Shown here: one piece after another, positions 46,823-58,797 of the stretch
Position numbering within the stretch: position 1 is the stretch's first letter
How the letters are laid out: each line of letters starts with the position of its first letter
Assembly: GCA_902702965.1 (NCBI GenBank)
Contig: CACRXP010000566.1
Coordinates: 354,773 to 418,772 of the forward strand
From: Spirometra erinaceieuropaei
Taxonomy: Eukaryota > Platyhelminthes > Cestoda > Diphyllobothriidea > Diphyllobothriidae
DNA: 64,000 nt
Reading direction: 5' to 3'
Position numbers and translations under genes: made by a program
The notes under the pieces: model-generated
The model's database searches: none
What the model was told of the DNA's origin: nothing
What the model saw: only the letters and a program-made list of their open reading frames with translations

Positions 46823-47817
46823 TACAATGGGTGGGCTAACTCATGAAATGCCAACCGAAATTCCGAAATGCGTTTCCGTTTCGAAAAAATTAATTAAATA
46901 GGGTTGTAAAACTAGTCAGCCTGCAAAATAATTCTATAATAATTCAATTACCTAAGGATGCCGGATTTCGAACGAACTTCCTTCGCGCTGCATGCAGAAA
47001 CTGTACTCTGCAAAATATGACTACTTAAGTAGCATGCAGTTTTCTCTTTGATTTTCGATGCCCCTAAAAGTTTAATTATAGTTCATGGAAAACATACATA
47101 AAGTATCCATTCTTTTGCCCATTCGGTAGGAAATTACGTCTTCTTTCAATTTTATACTCGAAGGAGGGGTTCAAGTCGGTTATATAAAACTTTTCCAATT
47201 CCCTAATAATTTTGAACCCGACCTGCCGTCACGCTTGCATTCAATGTTTCTAAACTGCAGGCCATGTATTTTTGGCGTACGGAAAACCACATATTATTCT
47301 GCGGTATTGAGAGGAGACCATATGGGGTTCATAAAATTTGGGATTGGATTTGATCCGTATCGTTAACTTTACAAGCCCCATTGGTAAATGCGGAAACATG
47401 ACGTTTTATGAACGGCCATTACACGGTATTTAAAAGTCTTACAATTAGACACTTTTTGACACTGAATTATGTCCCTCTTTAGAGTATGTAATTAAAAGAA
47501 GACGTAATTTTCTACAGAATGAGTGGAACATTGAATATTTTGATGCATGTTTTCCACGAACTATAATTGAAAATTTAGAGGCATCGAAAATCAATGAGAA
47601 CAATTCATGAAACATAGGCAGTCATTTTTTACAGATGGCAGTTTTTGCATGCAGACGATAGGAGCTTCATTCGAAAGCCATTATTCTGAGGTAACTGAAT
47701 TATTATAGAATTTTGTTACGGACTGATTGGTTTTACAACCCTCCTAATTAATCTTTTTGAAACGAAAACGCATTTCGGAATTTCAATTGGCATTTTATGA
47801 GTTAGCCTACCTACTTT
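46823..47817. mobile_element. Foldback element, complete copy inserted in PLE A3 (995 bp)
   Basis: Left end TACAATGGGTGGGCTAACTC, right end GAGTTAGCCTACCTACTT, with both arms and the centre present. The PLE sequence on either side (ACACGGCAAC and GTACTATAAATACTGCAG) is continuous when compared with 37385-37415. A short TAC occurs at both borders and may be the target duplication. Confidence 0.87.
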
Positions 47818-48065
47818 ACGTACTATAAATACTGCAGTCTTTGTGCCAGTGATACTTTTATCTTCGGCTGTGTCTCATGATGGCTTCGAATGAGAATCGG
47901 AAACGTCAGGCCAATAAATTTCTTGGTTCAGTGATCGCATCCTCTTCCACTTCCACTTTTTCTCTACTTTGCCTGTTGTCACCACAATCACCGCGCAGGG
48001 CCAGTGCGACTCGGTCTAGTCCTCGACCTACCGTCTCGTCAGTTATATTTTTACAAAAAAAAATA
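47818..48065 (+). mobile_element. PLE family A copy A3, right part: pseudo-LTR with hammerhead-like motif
   Basis: Continues A3 after the foldback insertion. The motif at 47869-47915 is CTCATGA (G to C in the core), a weakened stem II, GAAAC, GTC, AGGCC. Overlapping frame MASNENRKRQANKFLGSVIA. Ends in an A-rich tract (48053-48065). Confidence 0.72.
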
Positions 48066-48387
48066 ATTTAAAGCCGTAAGCGTAAAGATAACCAAATTAT
48101 AATGATGAGGAACCATTCTGACCCAATGTGAGATGTGATGTTTAAATCGGTTGTAAATAAACTGACAGCCAATGTTCTAGATTAACTAGAATAAACAAGC
48201 GGAGTACACTGTAGCTTCGATAACCCACTGATCGGCTACTTTTTAACGTTTCGACGAAAGAGGAGACAGCGTGCACATACCACCAGTCGCGGTTCTGGCA
48301 GCTGCTGGAATACGTTGTGGTTTGGAATCGAGATCGAGTGAACGTGCCGGTAACTAAGGGGATCCGCGACGCCGACGGTTAGACAGA

Positions 48388-49055
48388 TCACCGCCTCATC
48401 GCCTCTATTATAAGGATTTCGATTGAAACCTCATAGGACACAGCAAGGCAAACGACCAACAAGTTCGACCATCTTCTTCGAAGATGTTTAACGCCGATGC
48501 GAGTTCCAGGAACAATTTGAGAAGACGCAGAAGCGATCGCTGTAACAAGGGCTTTATTCGTCTGACGTTTCGGATTCACACTTGAACCCATCATCACAGA
48601 CAGTGACAGAAACGGATGATTTGTGCTTATAAAGTAGCGGCATTTATGGGATGGAGTGGCTAAGCTACCGCATACTTGTCGTAATTAACCACTCTCCCCT
48701 TCATCAAGAATTTTCGGCCGCTGGGACGCTAATTGCTTTATGGGCAGCTTGAAAGTTTATAATTACTGAAATCTCATCACCCGTGTTGGATGCTGACGTG
48801 ATGATTGCGCGGTCATCTGGTTCACCGGCCTGCGCGCTTCCCGAGTGGTTAATTTACGTTGGCTAGACTATGTCTCAGTATCGAATTTGGAGTCGGGATG
48901 CCATTACACTTTTTGACAGACTGGGTTCCCGTGAGCCATTACTCAAGCAGTTAGTGCCTCACGCGATTACCTCCTCTCTCGAGAATTTCGACCTCATCGA
49001 ATTTGAATGTGTGGCCGGATGTAGTCAAATGAGAAGCAGACACATGTGGCTGGAA
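48388..49055 (-). mobile_element. PLE family A copy A4
   Basis: Minus strand. The pseudo-LTR frame is MMGSSVNPKRQTNKALVTAI, then QIVPGTRIGVKHL. The hammerhead-like motif at 48559-48602 has CTGATGA changed to GTGATGA, while stem II, GAAAC and GTC are intact. Upstream on the minus strand (48860-49055) is a decayed endonuclease tail, matching the copy at 57.3 kb at the DNA level. No intact GIY-YIG core. Confidence 0.72.
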
Positions 49056-50199
49056 TGATTATTTCAGACTTTTTATGTCACCAGTCAGCCATATCCAAAT
49101 CCCCGCTTGGAGCAACTGAGCTTACTTCCCACGCTGATTTGGTCCCTAATTGAACGTTATGACGATTGAACCATGGACGCGTTGTTTTGCCGGTTGCGAT
49201 CAATTTCAATCGCGTTGCGGGAGCTTTTTACCCCGGTTTCCTTTGGGGCCTCATCTACAGCTCCGTGGTTAGTTGCAGAACGACTAGTAATACGTACAGA
49301 GGAAAGCTATCCGAACCTACAGCTGACAAAGGCTGAAAGGTGATGATTTGTGAGTCGGCAATAACCTTTCCTACCTGCCTTGTCTATGGGTACACTTCTA
49401 GAAGTCTGACTCTCTGCCCTGAGAAAAGAACGGAATTGCCCCATCACTGACAGCTTCTCATACCAGGGCTTTTAGCGCATCGTGATGGTTTAAAAGTGTG
49501 TCAGATTATTTATACTGACAAATATGCGCCGAACGAGTCGACCATACTCACACATTCCGTTCCCGTGCACAAATCGACTGCCCGGTTCGACCAATGGCTG
49601 TTCCAGTGTCTCAGGTGCCTAACCCAACCCACCGAATCACCCGCCCACTCAGATAAACAATTCATACACCATCATAGGGTATTTAACGCACAAACGACGC
49701 ATGAAGAGTGTCCTTCGATGTGACGTCAATTTTCACACCCTTTCCACAGTATCACACCGTTCAAACCTTCTGAAGTCTGTTAAAGGATAATAACCTCGGC
49801 ATGAGGCCTTTTATCGAACTGTTTTCGCCTTCAATGAAACTGTGTACGAACAAGTCAAAGGGGTCGCCACTGCCCAGCCCAGGTGCTCATGCGGTATTGC
49901 GGCGACCGGAAGCATTGACTTTCGATCACTATTGACCACCTCAGTAATGAACAGGAGTTATTGATGACACCTGTGTCATCCTGAATCGAGACAACATTAA
50001 ATAATTTATGTAACGCCTAAACTCGATCCGCCCGGTAGAGAAAGGGAAAACTGTCATGTGCCGTTCCAGACGTTCTGCTAGACAAATATTATGTGGGGAA
50101 ATCAAAACAAGGGTTTATTGAAAGGCGCCGATCGCCTCTCTTATTCCAAGTTGCCTTGGCAACCACCCTTTTACGCAAAAACACAATTGTGTGAGAAGA

Positions 50200-50700
50200 A
50201 GCCACTGCCGCCTAGTTCACTTTCCAGAAAGCCAGACAACAAGAAGACCTACATTCTGTTTGTGTGGAAACTCTTTACAGCCAACAGATACCCTGGCAGT
50301 TTATCGAAAAATGCAGACGAGGAGTCTGTAACACGAACTCGAAGGTGGAGTAAAAACCCAGAGTCTGGCGCGCTGTGTCTTTATAGGTGGTATGTCCGAA
50401 GAATTTGTCAGAATAATGAAAGAACTTCAGATGGGGTCTCGCACAAACCATAAGCTACACTCCTAAGGAACCACTACTTCTCAACTGGAAATCTGGTGTC
50501 ATTCAGCAGACAGAATGCAACAATATGTTGACCAGCTCCGTTGGTGAAACCAGTATGCAGCTCCAAACACTACTGCATGAATATGGGCAGTCTGCGAGAC
50601 AGAAAAATAAACTGATCATGGCGGCTGCCCACTCCTCCTTGTCGGGGCATGAGTTTGATTTTGGTAGTAGTAGGGTGTCTAACGCAAATTAACTTGAAGT
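50200..50700 (+). mobile_element. Penelope-like element fragment P4 (diverged connector and GIY-YIG)
   Basis: Two plus frames combine. FIGGMSEEFVRIMKELQMGS resembles the PLE connector (Gly-x-Ser-Glu, then Arg-Ile-x-Lys-x-Leu). Downstream, in the next frame, VIQQTECNNMLTSSVGETSM, LLHEYGQSARQKNKLIMAAA and HSSLSGHEFDFGSSRVSNA give the Cys-Asn knuckle, GET motif, His-Glu helix and His-x-x-x-x-GHEFDF block. At least one frameshift and several changes make it non-functional. A distinct lineage from family A. Confidence 0.65.
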
Positions 50701-51754
50701 AGCCCGTGGACCGTGTCATACGTACATGGGTTTCATGGGTGGGACAATACGCAGGACGAAGAGCCGGCGGAATGCAAGTACGTTCAACAAGTCAATAAAT
50801 TTCCGCCGAGAGGCTTATTGTATTCTGACGCATGTCAAAGAGTGAGCGCGATAAGTTAAAAAAATATACCTAAAGCAACCTTCAATTAATAACGGATTTT
50901 AAATAAACCGCCGCTGGAAAGTTTGAATTTAGTCAGGAAGGCAAGGAAATTTTAATCAATGGAAACAGTACATAATAAGTGATTAGGCAGTCTCACGGAA
51001 TTTTAATGTACATGCTAGAGTTGCCAGATAAGTGGGATCTGCACCCTACCGTCGCCCTGAATTTAACTGAGTAAGGATATGAGGACAATAGCTAAACCGG
51101 GTTTCGCGTCTGCTAAAGGAGTCTTTCGTTCGTCGAAGCATTCTATCAACAGACTATTTGTCTGCCAGCTACACACCGGGCGCTGAGTGGACGAATTTAT
51201 GGCTCGGCTAAAGGGCATTCACGGCAGATGACACCTGAATACACATGGAGCTATTCCTTGCCTTTATTTCTTGACGTTTCACGAGTGAAAGTTCTGCATG
51301 TCAGAACAATAAACAACCGGTCCAGGTGATCTTCAGTTATTACTATTCAACTGCGTATTTTAGCGCATGACGTGTGGGACTAGGTCCCGAGAAATTGTAT
51401 GCTGTTGTATTTGTAAACATGAAATGATCATTTGTTTTTAAGTTTCCGTTGACCGACTTGCTGTGCGAATATCTGGTTACTCGTATGCAAGGGGCACTCG
51501 CCGAGACGATTTGATTGTTGGCATGGAAAGTATTTCAGTCTTTGACTTATTACTGCAGGTTATAACTCTATCAGATGACGATATAACCGAGCGCCTCAAC
51601 TCCTCAGGTTGGTTTTTGTGCGTCAGGCCGTGTGAAAAAAGGGCATGGGATAGTAGTAACTAATCCTAGCCACCTTCGCCTTCGTCGTCCACTTTGCATG
51701 CTACAATCCGGAGGCTTTTAAGTTTAAAATGTACCTGTCTTACTTCACGTGTAG

Positions 51755-52041
51755 GTAAATTGGGTCCTGATGGCAACAGAGGTCCTGCTTCCTCAGTACG
51801 CAGGTGAACATGCTCAGGAGATTAAGCTTAAAAGACAGAGAATGCTCGATGCTTGGCAGAGGCTGAACGAGACCTTGGAGCAGCATCGTCGGCTATTGCG
51901 GGAAGCAAGCGCCCTCGACAAATGGCTGGCGGACTGGACGCACTTTCTTAACTGGACCATATTTACCAGAAAAATCCTGGAGGATGACAAGACTTTGCAA
52001 AACTGCAGAGTTGGGTTGCCTGAGCAGGAAGTTAACGCAGG
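51755..52041 (+). CDS. Beta-spectrin-family gene, exon e (helix B/C and next helix A)
   Basis: 287-nt exon, phase 0 in and phase 2 out, residues 430-525. Acceptor CACGTGTAG at 51754, donor GG/GTACGT at 52042. The peptide runs VNWVLMATEVLLPQ to RQRMLDAWQRLNETLEQHRRLL, which completes helix B and gives a textbook helix C with its Trp, then ALDKWLADWTHFLNW as the next helix A. It continues exon d without any missing residue, although 17.6 kb of repeats separate them. The segment after it (DDKTLQNCRVGLPEQEVNAG) looks like a short helix B. The upstream boundary is supported by phase and by the repeat register. Confidence 0.82.
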
Positions 52042-54329
52042 GTACGTTGTGTTACTTTTCTCCTAAACGTTGTTGTCGTATAAACTAAAGCAGTCCGACT
52101 TATTTCGAAAGTCTGCTGATGCCGTACTATTCTCAGGTATGAGGACAATGATTGAGTTCTGTTTTAAGGGATTCCATCAGCAAACGACTGTTTTTCTCTA
52201 AATCGCGTTCAACTCGATGCAACCGAAAAACCGAATGATTTTATTGCAGCCATCGGACCAAAACGGGACTGTAGAAAGCCCGGGGACAGCTCCCTAGTAG
52301 AACCTTTCTTTGTCGTACTTTTGTCGGTTTTTAAACAGATTACTTACTATAGCATTCGATCTTGATGCACTGCCTGATGTATTTTGTAATAAATTGTGGA
52401 AATTTCGCAAAATGTCAACGCTGTTCCCAATGGCAGAATATTTTTTGGAGTTTTCAACCATGGAAAATCGGTAATCTTGATCCGACCATAAGGGACGAAT
52501 GACGCTGAATGAAACAAGCAGATACTGCGTTGGCCAGACTTGCCGGTCTGTCGGAGATAGGTCGTCGAGCACAATCACAATGTCGTCTGTTGTCTTTGTT
52601 TAATGCCCTGTCTAGTTACGGTTGTCAATCTCTAATCTAGACGAATCCAGACACGCTGATAGCTCTGCTAAACTGTACTGCGGACGCATGAGCTGTCCAG
52701 ACGAGCACAGTCCTTTTTTGTCTGCATCAGTGCAAGAAGTCACGCATATCGTCAGTATGGCCGATGATGTCCACCGTGTGTCCATGCCATGATGAGAGCA
52801 GAACGGCGAATCGCGCATCTGCTGCATTTTCTCCTCCCTCACCCTCCCAGAGACCTGGCAACACAATGCCAAACAATCGGAAGTGTTATCGGGCAGAGTG
52901 ACGGACAAAACAAAGTGGTCTGTTTACGCGTGTCGCGCAGGGTAGACAGGATCTTTACAGAAGCCGGCGAGACGACTCGCATGTCATCTAAATGGGAGTG
53001 CCATATAGACCACATTCACGAGAAGCCGTTGCTATCTGGCTATTCAACCAAAGAGAAGCAAATGTTCTCATAAGTTTACAGTGAGAAATGCATTGAGATG
53101 CCGTGGGAGTAATGTTGATCGCGCTCCGTCATTCACCGGTCCGCAGCTTAAACTGGCCAATCATCTGATGCGGACATTGGGTGCAAGTGGCGGGCGCGAC
53201 TGAAGCCTGCGCCGCAACTTTCCAATACATTCCGCATTAATGACGTTTGTTATATGATGTGCAGATTTTAGGCGGCCCGGTTAACGTAAGTCGTGTCGTT
53301 AAATAGTTCCCTGTTGTCCTACTCCGTTTCCAGCATGTCTCGACGTAGGGACAATCCGATTATATACAGGCTCCCCAATCTTGTCCCACATCAGTAAAAA
53401 ACTGGCAAAGTAGACGTTCATCTCCGACATGACTTACTGCTGTCTGCACTAGCCGAGAAGCCACTGCTCCCTGAACCAACAACTTACATACCTGGACAGA
53501 ATAAATTACTCCTGGCGACTAAAACTAAATTTGGTTTGAGTGACTGACTATTACGCATTGACTTCACTAGTAGAGGCCTGTGAGCCTGGTTTTTCGCGAC
53601 AGGCAACTGTCACTCTGTCAATAATCTGTCAGAGTGCATGTAATTTGAATCTACCTTTCTTGAAAATTTTTCGATTACATCAGATTGGTCAGTCACTCGG
53701 CTGCTTTACAACCTCCGCAGTAGTGGAGCTCAGTCGGACGAAATCTGTGTCTCTTCCGAGGTTAAGTTGTCACTCCGAAAATCTTACGCACGTATTTGGT
53801 CTAAGTATATTTGTAAACGGCAGAACCCGCACCAAACTAAGCGCATTAAGATATTATAAGATTTTTGTTTAAAAACGAATTCTGATGAATCAGTGAAAAT
53901 CTAGTGGTTTTCATAATCGCCGATTGGATGACAGAACTGTTTGAACAGGAATGCTTTTAGTCGGTCTCAGTCTGTCTTATGGCGGCCTACGCTAACAGCA
54001 CGTTTTTTACTGTCAAAAACCATATGCTATTTCAGCTCAAAAAACCTGCTCAACGCATTCTTCTCAGACGTGCAGTCTAGGAATCAGAATGAAATCAATA
54101 GCAATTTTCTTTTCTTAATATGCGCATCAGACGAATCCCAACGGCAAAACTAAGACGACGGTCTATAGAACAGTATTCCAGTCGGTGAACGATTTTGCAA
54201 GATTTTAACCAAAACTGTGAAATGTGTTCAGTAAGGACTACCATCGTGGGGAGCGTAGTATTAATGACCACACGGAACATTCCTAGCCAGAACGTTGGCT
54301 TTGAATTCACTTTTTGTCGACTCCCTCGA

Positions 54330-55140
54330 AAAACGGTACTTTGTATGATGTGATTACTTATTTAGTGTGCACTGTTCGAACAGACTATCGAATTAACTGA
54401 AACATGTTTCGTAGAATGTAGCCACCAAAATATTTTTTACTGTACTCCTTTGGTAGCAAATTCCGTTTTCTCCGAATTTTTTCTCAGAAAAAGTATCTTT
54501 CGGTTAAAAAAACTTTTTACTTATAATATTTTTAATGCTCATCGAGTGCCAATTCTGACGGCATTGTGCACGTCCATTTTAATCCTTCTCAAAAAGGACA
54601 ATTTATTTACTAAGCAATTTTCACATATATTTTCGGTGCGCCTATAAAATTTTTTACCGAAAAAGCAGATTATATGCTTTCTTTAAACCGTTTTATGGAG
54701 AAGCACGTCGTCTTCATGTCTTATATCATGTGGAAGGATATATTGAGTTTTTTAAAATCATTTCTTAATTCTCAGTCGGACATATCATTAGCTTTAAACG
54801 ATTTTAGTCTACAAGGTTTGTACTTTCTGAGTAAGAAAATTCGTGTATTCTTTTATGAAAAGAGGAAATATTTTGTGCGCACTTTCTAAGAAACAGTTTT
54901 AATTTTGTAAGAGCAGCGACTGTATATAAGATCAATACATACTAAATAAGTAACCACATCTTACAAAGAACGGTTTTTCTAGGAATTTAAAAAGAATTGC
55001 AATCAAAAACCAACGTCCTAGCAAACCGTAAATATCATAGGAGTGTTGTGCATGAAAATCAATATTACACCTCCCTCACGCAGGTAATCTTTCCTAATCG
55101 AGAACGAATTTCAGAATTTCAACCGACATTTCATGTGAGT
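54330..55140. mobile_element. Old foldback element copy (diverged)
   Basis: Arm-like blocks at both sides (TACTCCTTTGGTAGCAAATT on the left, AACGAATTTCAGAATTTCAA and CCGACATTTCATGTGAGT on the right) in the family order, but weakly conserved. The centre is AT-rich without other identity. Confidence 0.4.
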
Positions 55141-55195
55141 GATCATTTATTATAGACAGAATACTATTTCTCAATCGTCATGTTAATCCTCAGAT

Positions 55196-55806
55196 ATTTC
55201 TTAATACCGTTAAATGGCCGTTCATGAACCGTCATTCATCTACATTTACGAATGTGGCTTGTAAAGTTAATAATATTGCTCAAATCCACTGCCTAATTTT
55301 ATGAACCTCATATGGTCTTCTCTTAACACCGTAGAGAAATGCATGGTTTTTCGTACACGGAAAATATACAGCTTGTAGTTTTGAAACCCTGAATGCAAGT
55401 GCAACAGCAGGTCGGGTTCAAAATTATTCGGGAATTAGAAAAGTTTTTTAAAACCGAATTATACTCTCTTTTTGAGTATGAAATCGGAAGACGTGAATTT
55501 CTACCGAATAGGTAAAAGAATGAATATTTTATGCATGTTTTCCATGAAATGTAGTTGAATTTTCAAGGGGATCGAAAATCAATGAGAAAATTGCATGCTA
55601 CATAAGTAGTCATTTGTGCAGAGTATAGACATTGCAAGCAGCCGAAAATAAGTTCTTTTGAAAGCCGACACCCCGAGGTAACTGAATCGTTATAGATTTA
55701 TGCTGCATCAGAATTAGTTTTACAACAATACTTAATTTATCATTTCGAAACGAGAATGCATTTCGAAATTTTGGTTGACATTTTCATGAGTTAGCACATC
55801 TACTGT
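55196..55806. mobile_element. Foldback element, centre plus right arm (truncated)
   Basis: Centre in the orientation of the 10.2-kb copy (ATGTGGCTTGTAAAGTTAAT), then a complete right arm ending CATGAGTTAGCACATCTACTGTA. The left arm is missing. Confidence 0.75.
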
Positions 55807-56754
55807 AGGCATATCCGAGTTTAGCCATTAGATGATTCAGATGTACGTTCCGACGCCTATTAATCACGCCTGTCGCTAAGCTCTAACGAACAAAGTTCAA
55901 GCTTTCTAATAAGACACTACGATTACACTTCCATGTACAGCACAGCATCTTTGGAATCTAAAGGCGGACGGATTTGACTGTCCACATTCCCTAGTGCCCG
56001 CTATCGCGATTTTCATTTGCTTTGGTTACTGATGTGTTAAATTGCCTAATAATATTTTTCGGTCGTCCTCGCCTGTTTATTTGTAAAAAGATAGCAAGTT
56101 TTCAAATACCAAGCAGCCCAAGATGTGACCGAATGACTTGAACGAGAGCGTTTAAAATGGTAAGTTTGTGCATATTTTATCTTGGTTATGATGAAGGCGA
56201 TCTGCTTCTCCTTTGATGCGGCTTTTTCATGTTTTCCGGAAATATACCGTGGTATTTTTGATGTAATTTTGCACGTATGATCCAAATTTGCCTAAACAAA
56301 GATTACTCCAATCGAATGACTTCAGGTTGGCGACAACCTCTTTTCGCATGAGATGCATGTATTTCAAAAACAAAATCAAAAAGTTGTCCTTCTGTCTCCC
56401 GCTTCCAGAGTTTAAAAAACACATCGCATCGGGATAACGGCAGCGTTTAAATGTGCGGGAAGGGAAAAGTCTGGTTTAGAATACTGCAGCCTTCAAGGAC
56501 TGCAAGTGTCTGCTATCCCATGATCAGCAAACCATGTCCCTCGCAGCCTGACGTGCTCTGGAAGCTCTCCGGTGCCGGGTTCCCTGCTTGAGCTCCCGCT
56601 GAGTATACATATCGTGAGCGAGGCTGCCCAGTCATCTTCGTCGTCTTTCCGACCCGTTGTTGGTCAAAATCCTGGTTAAGTGTTTGCCGATATAAGTGAA
56701 CATGCTCGTCCCAGGAGGCCTTCCCACGTGACTGATTCCCTTGTTTCGGGAATG

Positions 56755-57725
56755 TCTCTGCACCGAATACGGTAGCGAGAGGTCATTGTGCTTGTTGCTG
56801 AATGGCGGACCTGAGAATCATAACTCGAGCACCTCGCGCCTCACGCGGTTTATTGTGGACCAGGGGGTGTGGCGGTACGCCTAGGTGCGGGCCTGGTCGT
56901 ATCAGCCACCTACGCCATCGAAGAAGGACACACGATAGCTGGGACATGAGCTTGATTAGCTTGAAGTTTCGGATTCCTACTCGAACCCATCATCAGAGAA
57001 AAAAGCAGATACGGATGCTTCATGCACAAGGAGCTGCAGTATTTATAGGATGCAGTCGCCATGCTATCGCATACCTATGAACATTCACGACACCCCCCTT
57101 CATCCGAGATCGCCGTACTTGGTGTGCTAATTGTTTGATGGCCAACATTCGCGTCGTTCATTGCTGCAATTTCATCACGTGCGTTGGATGTTGATGTAAT
57201 GATTTCTCAGCCATCTGACGCACCGACCCTGGCGTCGGGAAAATTGCTCACCTGTGCGCTGCCCGCGTGGTTAATTACTCCGCCTAGTCGAAGTCTCAGC
57301 ACCGAGTATGGAAGGGGAACTTCATTGCACTTGTTAACGGACTGGAGGCCAGTAAACCATGACTCAAGCAGCTTCCGGCACACGCTGTTTTCACCTCATG
57401 CGAGAATTTCGGCCTCGTCGAATTTGAATGTGTGACCGGATGTCGTTGAATGAGCCACAGCTTGTGAGCTAGCGTCATTTCTCCGCACCGTTGCAGCGTG
57501 TTCGGCCATTCGCGTTCGGAGCTGTCCTCCGGTTTCTCCGACGCAGTTGCTTTGTCCGCAACTGCACCAGATCCGATAAACGACTCCAGACGTGTCTTGC
57601 CGTGGCACCGAAAGACCAGCTGTCATGAAAATAAACGTCTGGAGTCGTTTAGCGGATCTGGTGCAGTTGCGGACAAAGCAACTTCGTCGGTGAAAAAGCC
57701 TTGCACAGCATGAAAAACGCACGAA
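56755..57725 (-). mobile_element. PLE family A copy A5, with GIY-YIG domain and hammerhead-like motif
   Basis: Minus strand. Bases 57640 down to 57396 read TAGLSVPRQDTSGVVYRIWC, CGQSNCVGETGGQLRTRMAE, HAATVRRNDASSQAVAHSTT and GHTFKFDEAEILA. This is the GIY-YIG core (VVYRI...NCVGET), Arg and His-containing helix, and His-x-x-x-x-GH-x-F block: the most complete endonuclease of family A here. It continues as decayed tail to about 57060. The pseudo-LTR motif is at 56959-57000: CTGATGA, stem II GGGTTC/GAATCC and GAAAC intact, GTC changed to TTC. A separate minus-strand endonuclease tail fragment adjoins it (56755-56870). Confidence 0.82.
57538..57690. repeat. Inverted repeat inside PLE A5
   Basis: 57538-57592 and 57636-57690 are near-perfect inverse copies (for example GTTGCTTTGTCCGCAACTGC and its complement) separated by 43 bases. 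The duplicated part is the start of the GIY-YIG core. Confidence 0.88.
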
Positions 57726-58070
57726 TTGCCATTAAGAGTCGAGTATAGACTCAACAGAAGGCAGCTCTCCGGACCTCTAACACTGCCATATATTTCCACG
57801 GCAACGGGCAGCATTAAATAATAACCAGTTGTCAGGCGAATATAAATCGCTAGATAAGAAATCGATAGGATTGACTAAAAGAGGTTTTATTCCCAGCGAG
57901 GAAAAACTGCTTGTCGGACGGTCACTTGTTCCCCTTCTGATTCACTGTTGATTGTTTTTCTTCTATCAATTAATTTACTTTTTACTTCTCTCCCGCCACA
58001 TTTTTCGCATCCACAGGCACTTCAGTTAATTTTCCGTCCGTTAGATTTGTGATCTTTTACTTTTCCCTAG

Positions 58071-58529
58071 CCTAGCCAGCACGAAAGAAATTTCACGAGA
58101 AAAACTAGATCATCTGGAACTCTGGAGAGAAATATTAGCACGAAAGGCGAGCCTCACCTGTCTTCTGCAAGACGGCTGTCGGTTGACGGAATGGATCCGC
58201 TCTGAACTGAAGAATGGCGGCGAAATGGCGAAGACAGCGCATTCAAGCCTGGAATCGTTGATTTGGAATTCTGCTAGATCCATCGAGGAGGATCCAAATT
58301 TTCCCCTCTACTCTACCTCATCGGAAACTGTTGAAAACCTACCAAGTCCGAATCCCCTTACCATCCGTAAAACAGCCGTGGAATGTCTACTTCAACGATC
58401 TGCCGCTGCCACGCATGCTATGGAGTGCGAAATGTCATTACTCCTAACGGAATTCTTCTTCGTCAAATGCCTATGGAAGAGACGCATGGCAGAACTCTCT
58501 TCTCGCATGAAACGTGCTGAAGTTCTGAG
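58071..58529 (+). CDS. Beta-spectrin-family gene, exon f (spectrin-like helices)
   Basis: 459-nt exon, phase 2 in and phase 2 out, residues about 525-678. The pyrimidine tract before 58070 (TTTTACTTTTCCCTAG) gives the start used here. A second in-frame AG nine bases on (58079) would remove Leu-Ala-Ser. Donor GAG/GTGTGT at 58530. Peptide: EKLDHLELWREILARKASL reads as helix C, CRLTEWIRSELK as helix A with its Trp, then a Ser/Pro-containing less regular part, then KCLWKRRMAELSSRMKRAEVL as helix C. The start of the reading frame was set by the acceptor, not by an ATG; the frame is open well upstream of the first ATG. The middle is more diverged than other exons. Confidence 0.72.
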
Positions 58530-58797
58530 GTGTGTGTCCTTGTCGAAAAATTTTAAATGCTCCGCAAACAGCATGGGCACAGGTTTGCGCAAAGTGTCAA
58601 AACATCCTTCAATTTTTTTTTAAATATGCAATTCCAAGCTGCTAAAAATTCACACATCGGAAAAAAAGTTTAAAATCTGATGTCGCAAACAAGTGGCCTT
58701 TTTGATTGCTTTGGAATTCGGAGCTGTTTTTCAGCTAGGTGTGAGTTTTGGGAGTTTCCTCTACCATTGTGAGCATACCCAACCGCAACCAACGCAA

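Larger units (their letters stand above)
34113..51754 (+). other. 17.6-kb intron between exons d and e
   Basis: Holds PLE family A copies (36796-37620, 46510-48060, 48388-49055), a diverged PLE fragment (50200-50700), foldback sequence (39715-39984, 46823-47817), a GC-rich patch (39090-39560) and the assembly gap. I see no feature in 34300-36780, 37980-39000, 39985-40950 or 43800-46400 beyond short open frames without family resemblance. The frame of exon d joins exon e directly, so no exon need lie here. Confidence 0.6.
52042..58070 (+). other. Intron between exons e and f
   Basis: 6 kb. Holds degenerate repeat-E-like sequence (about 52800-53110), foldback sequence (54330-55140 and 55196-55806) and PLE family A sequence (56755-57725). 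No host exon was recognised, though a small phase 2/2 exon here is possible because the helix B to helix C loop made by joining exons e and f is short. Confidence 0.5.
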
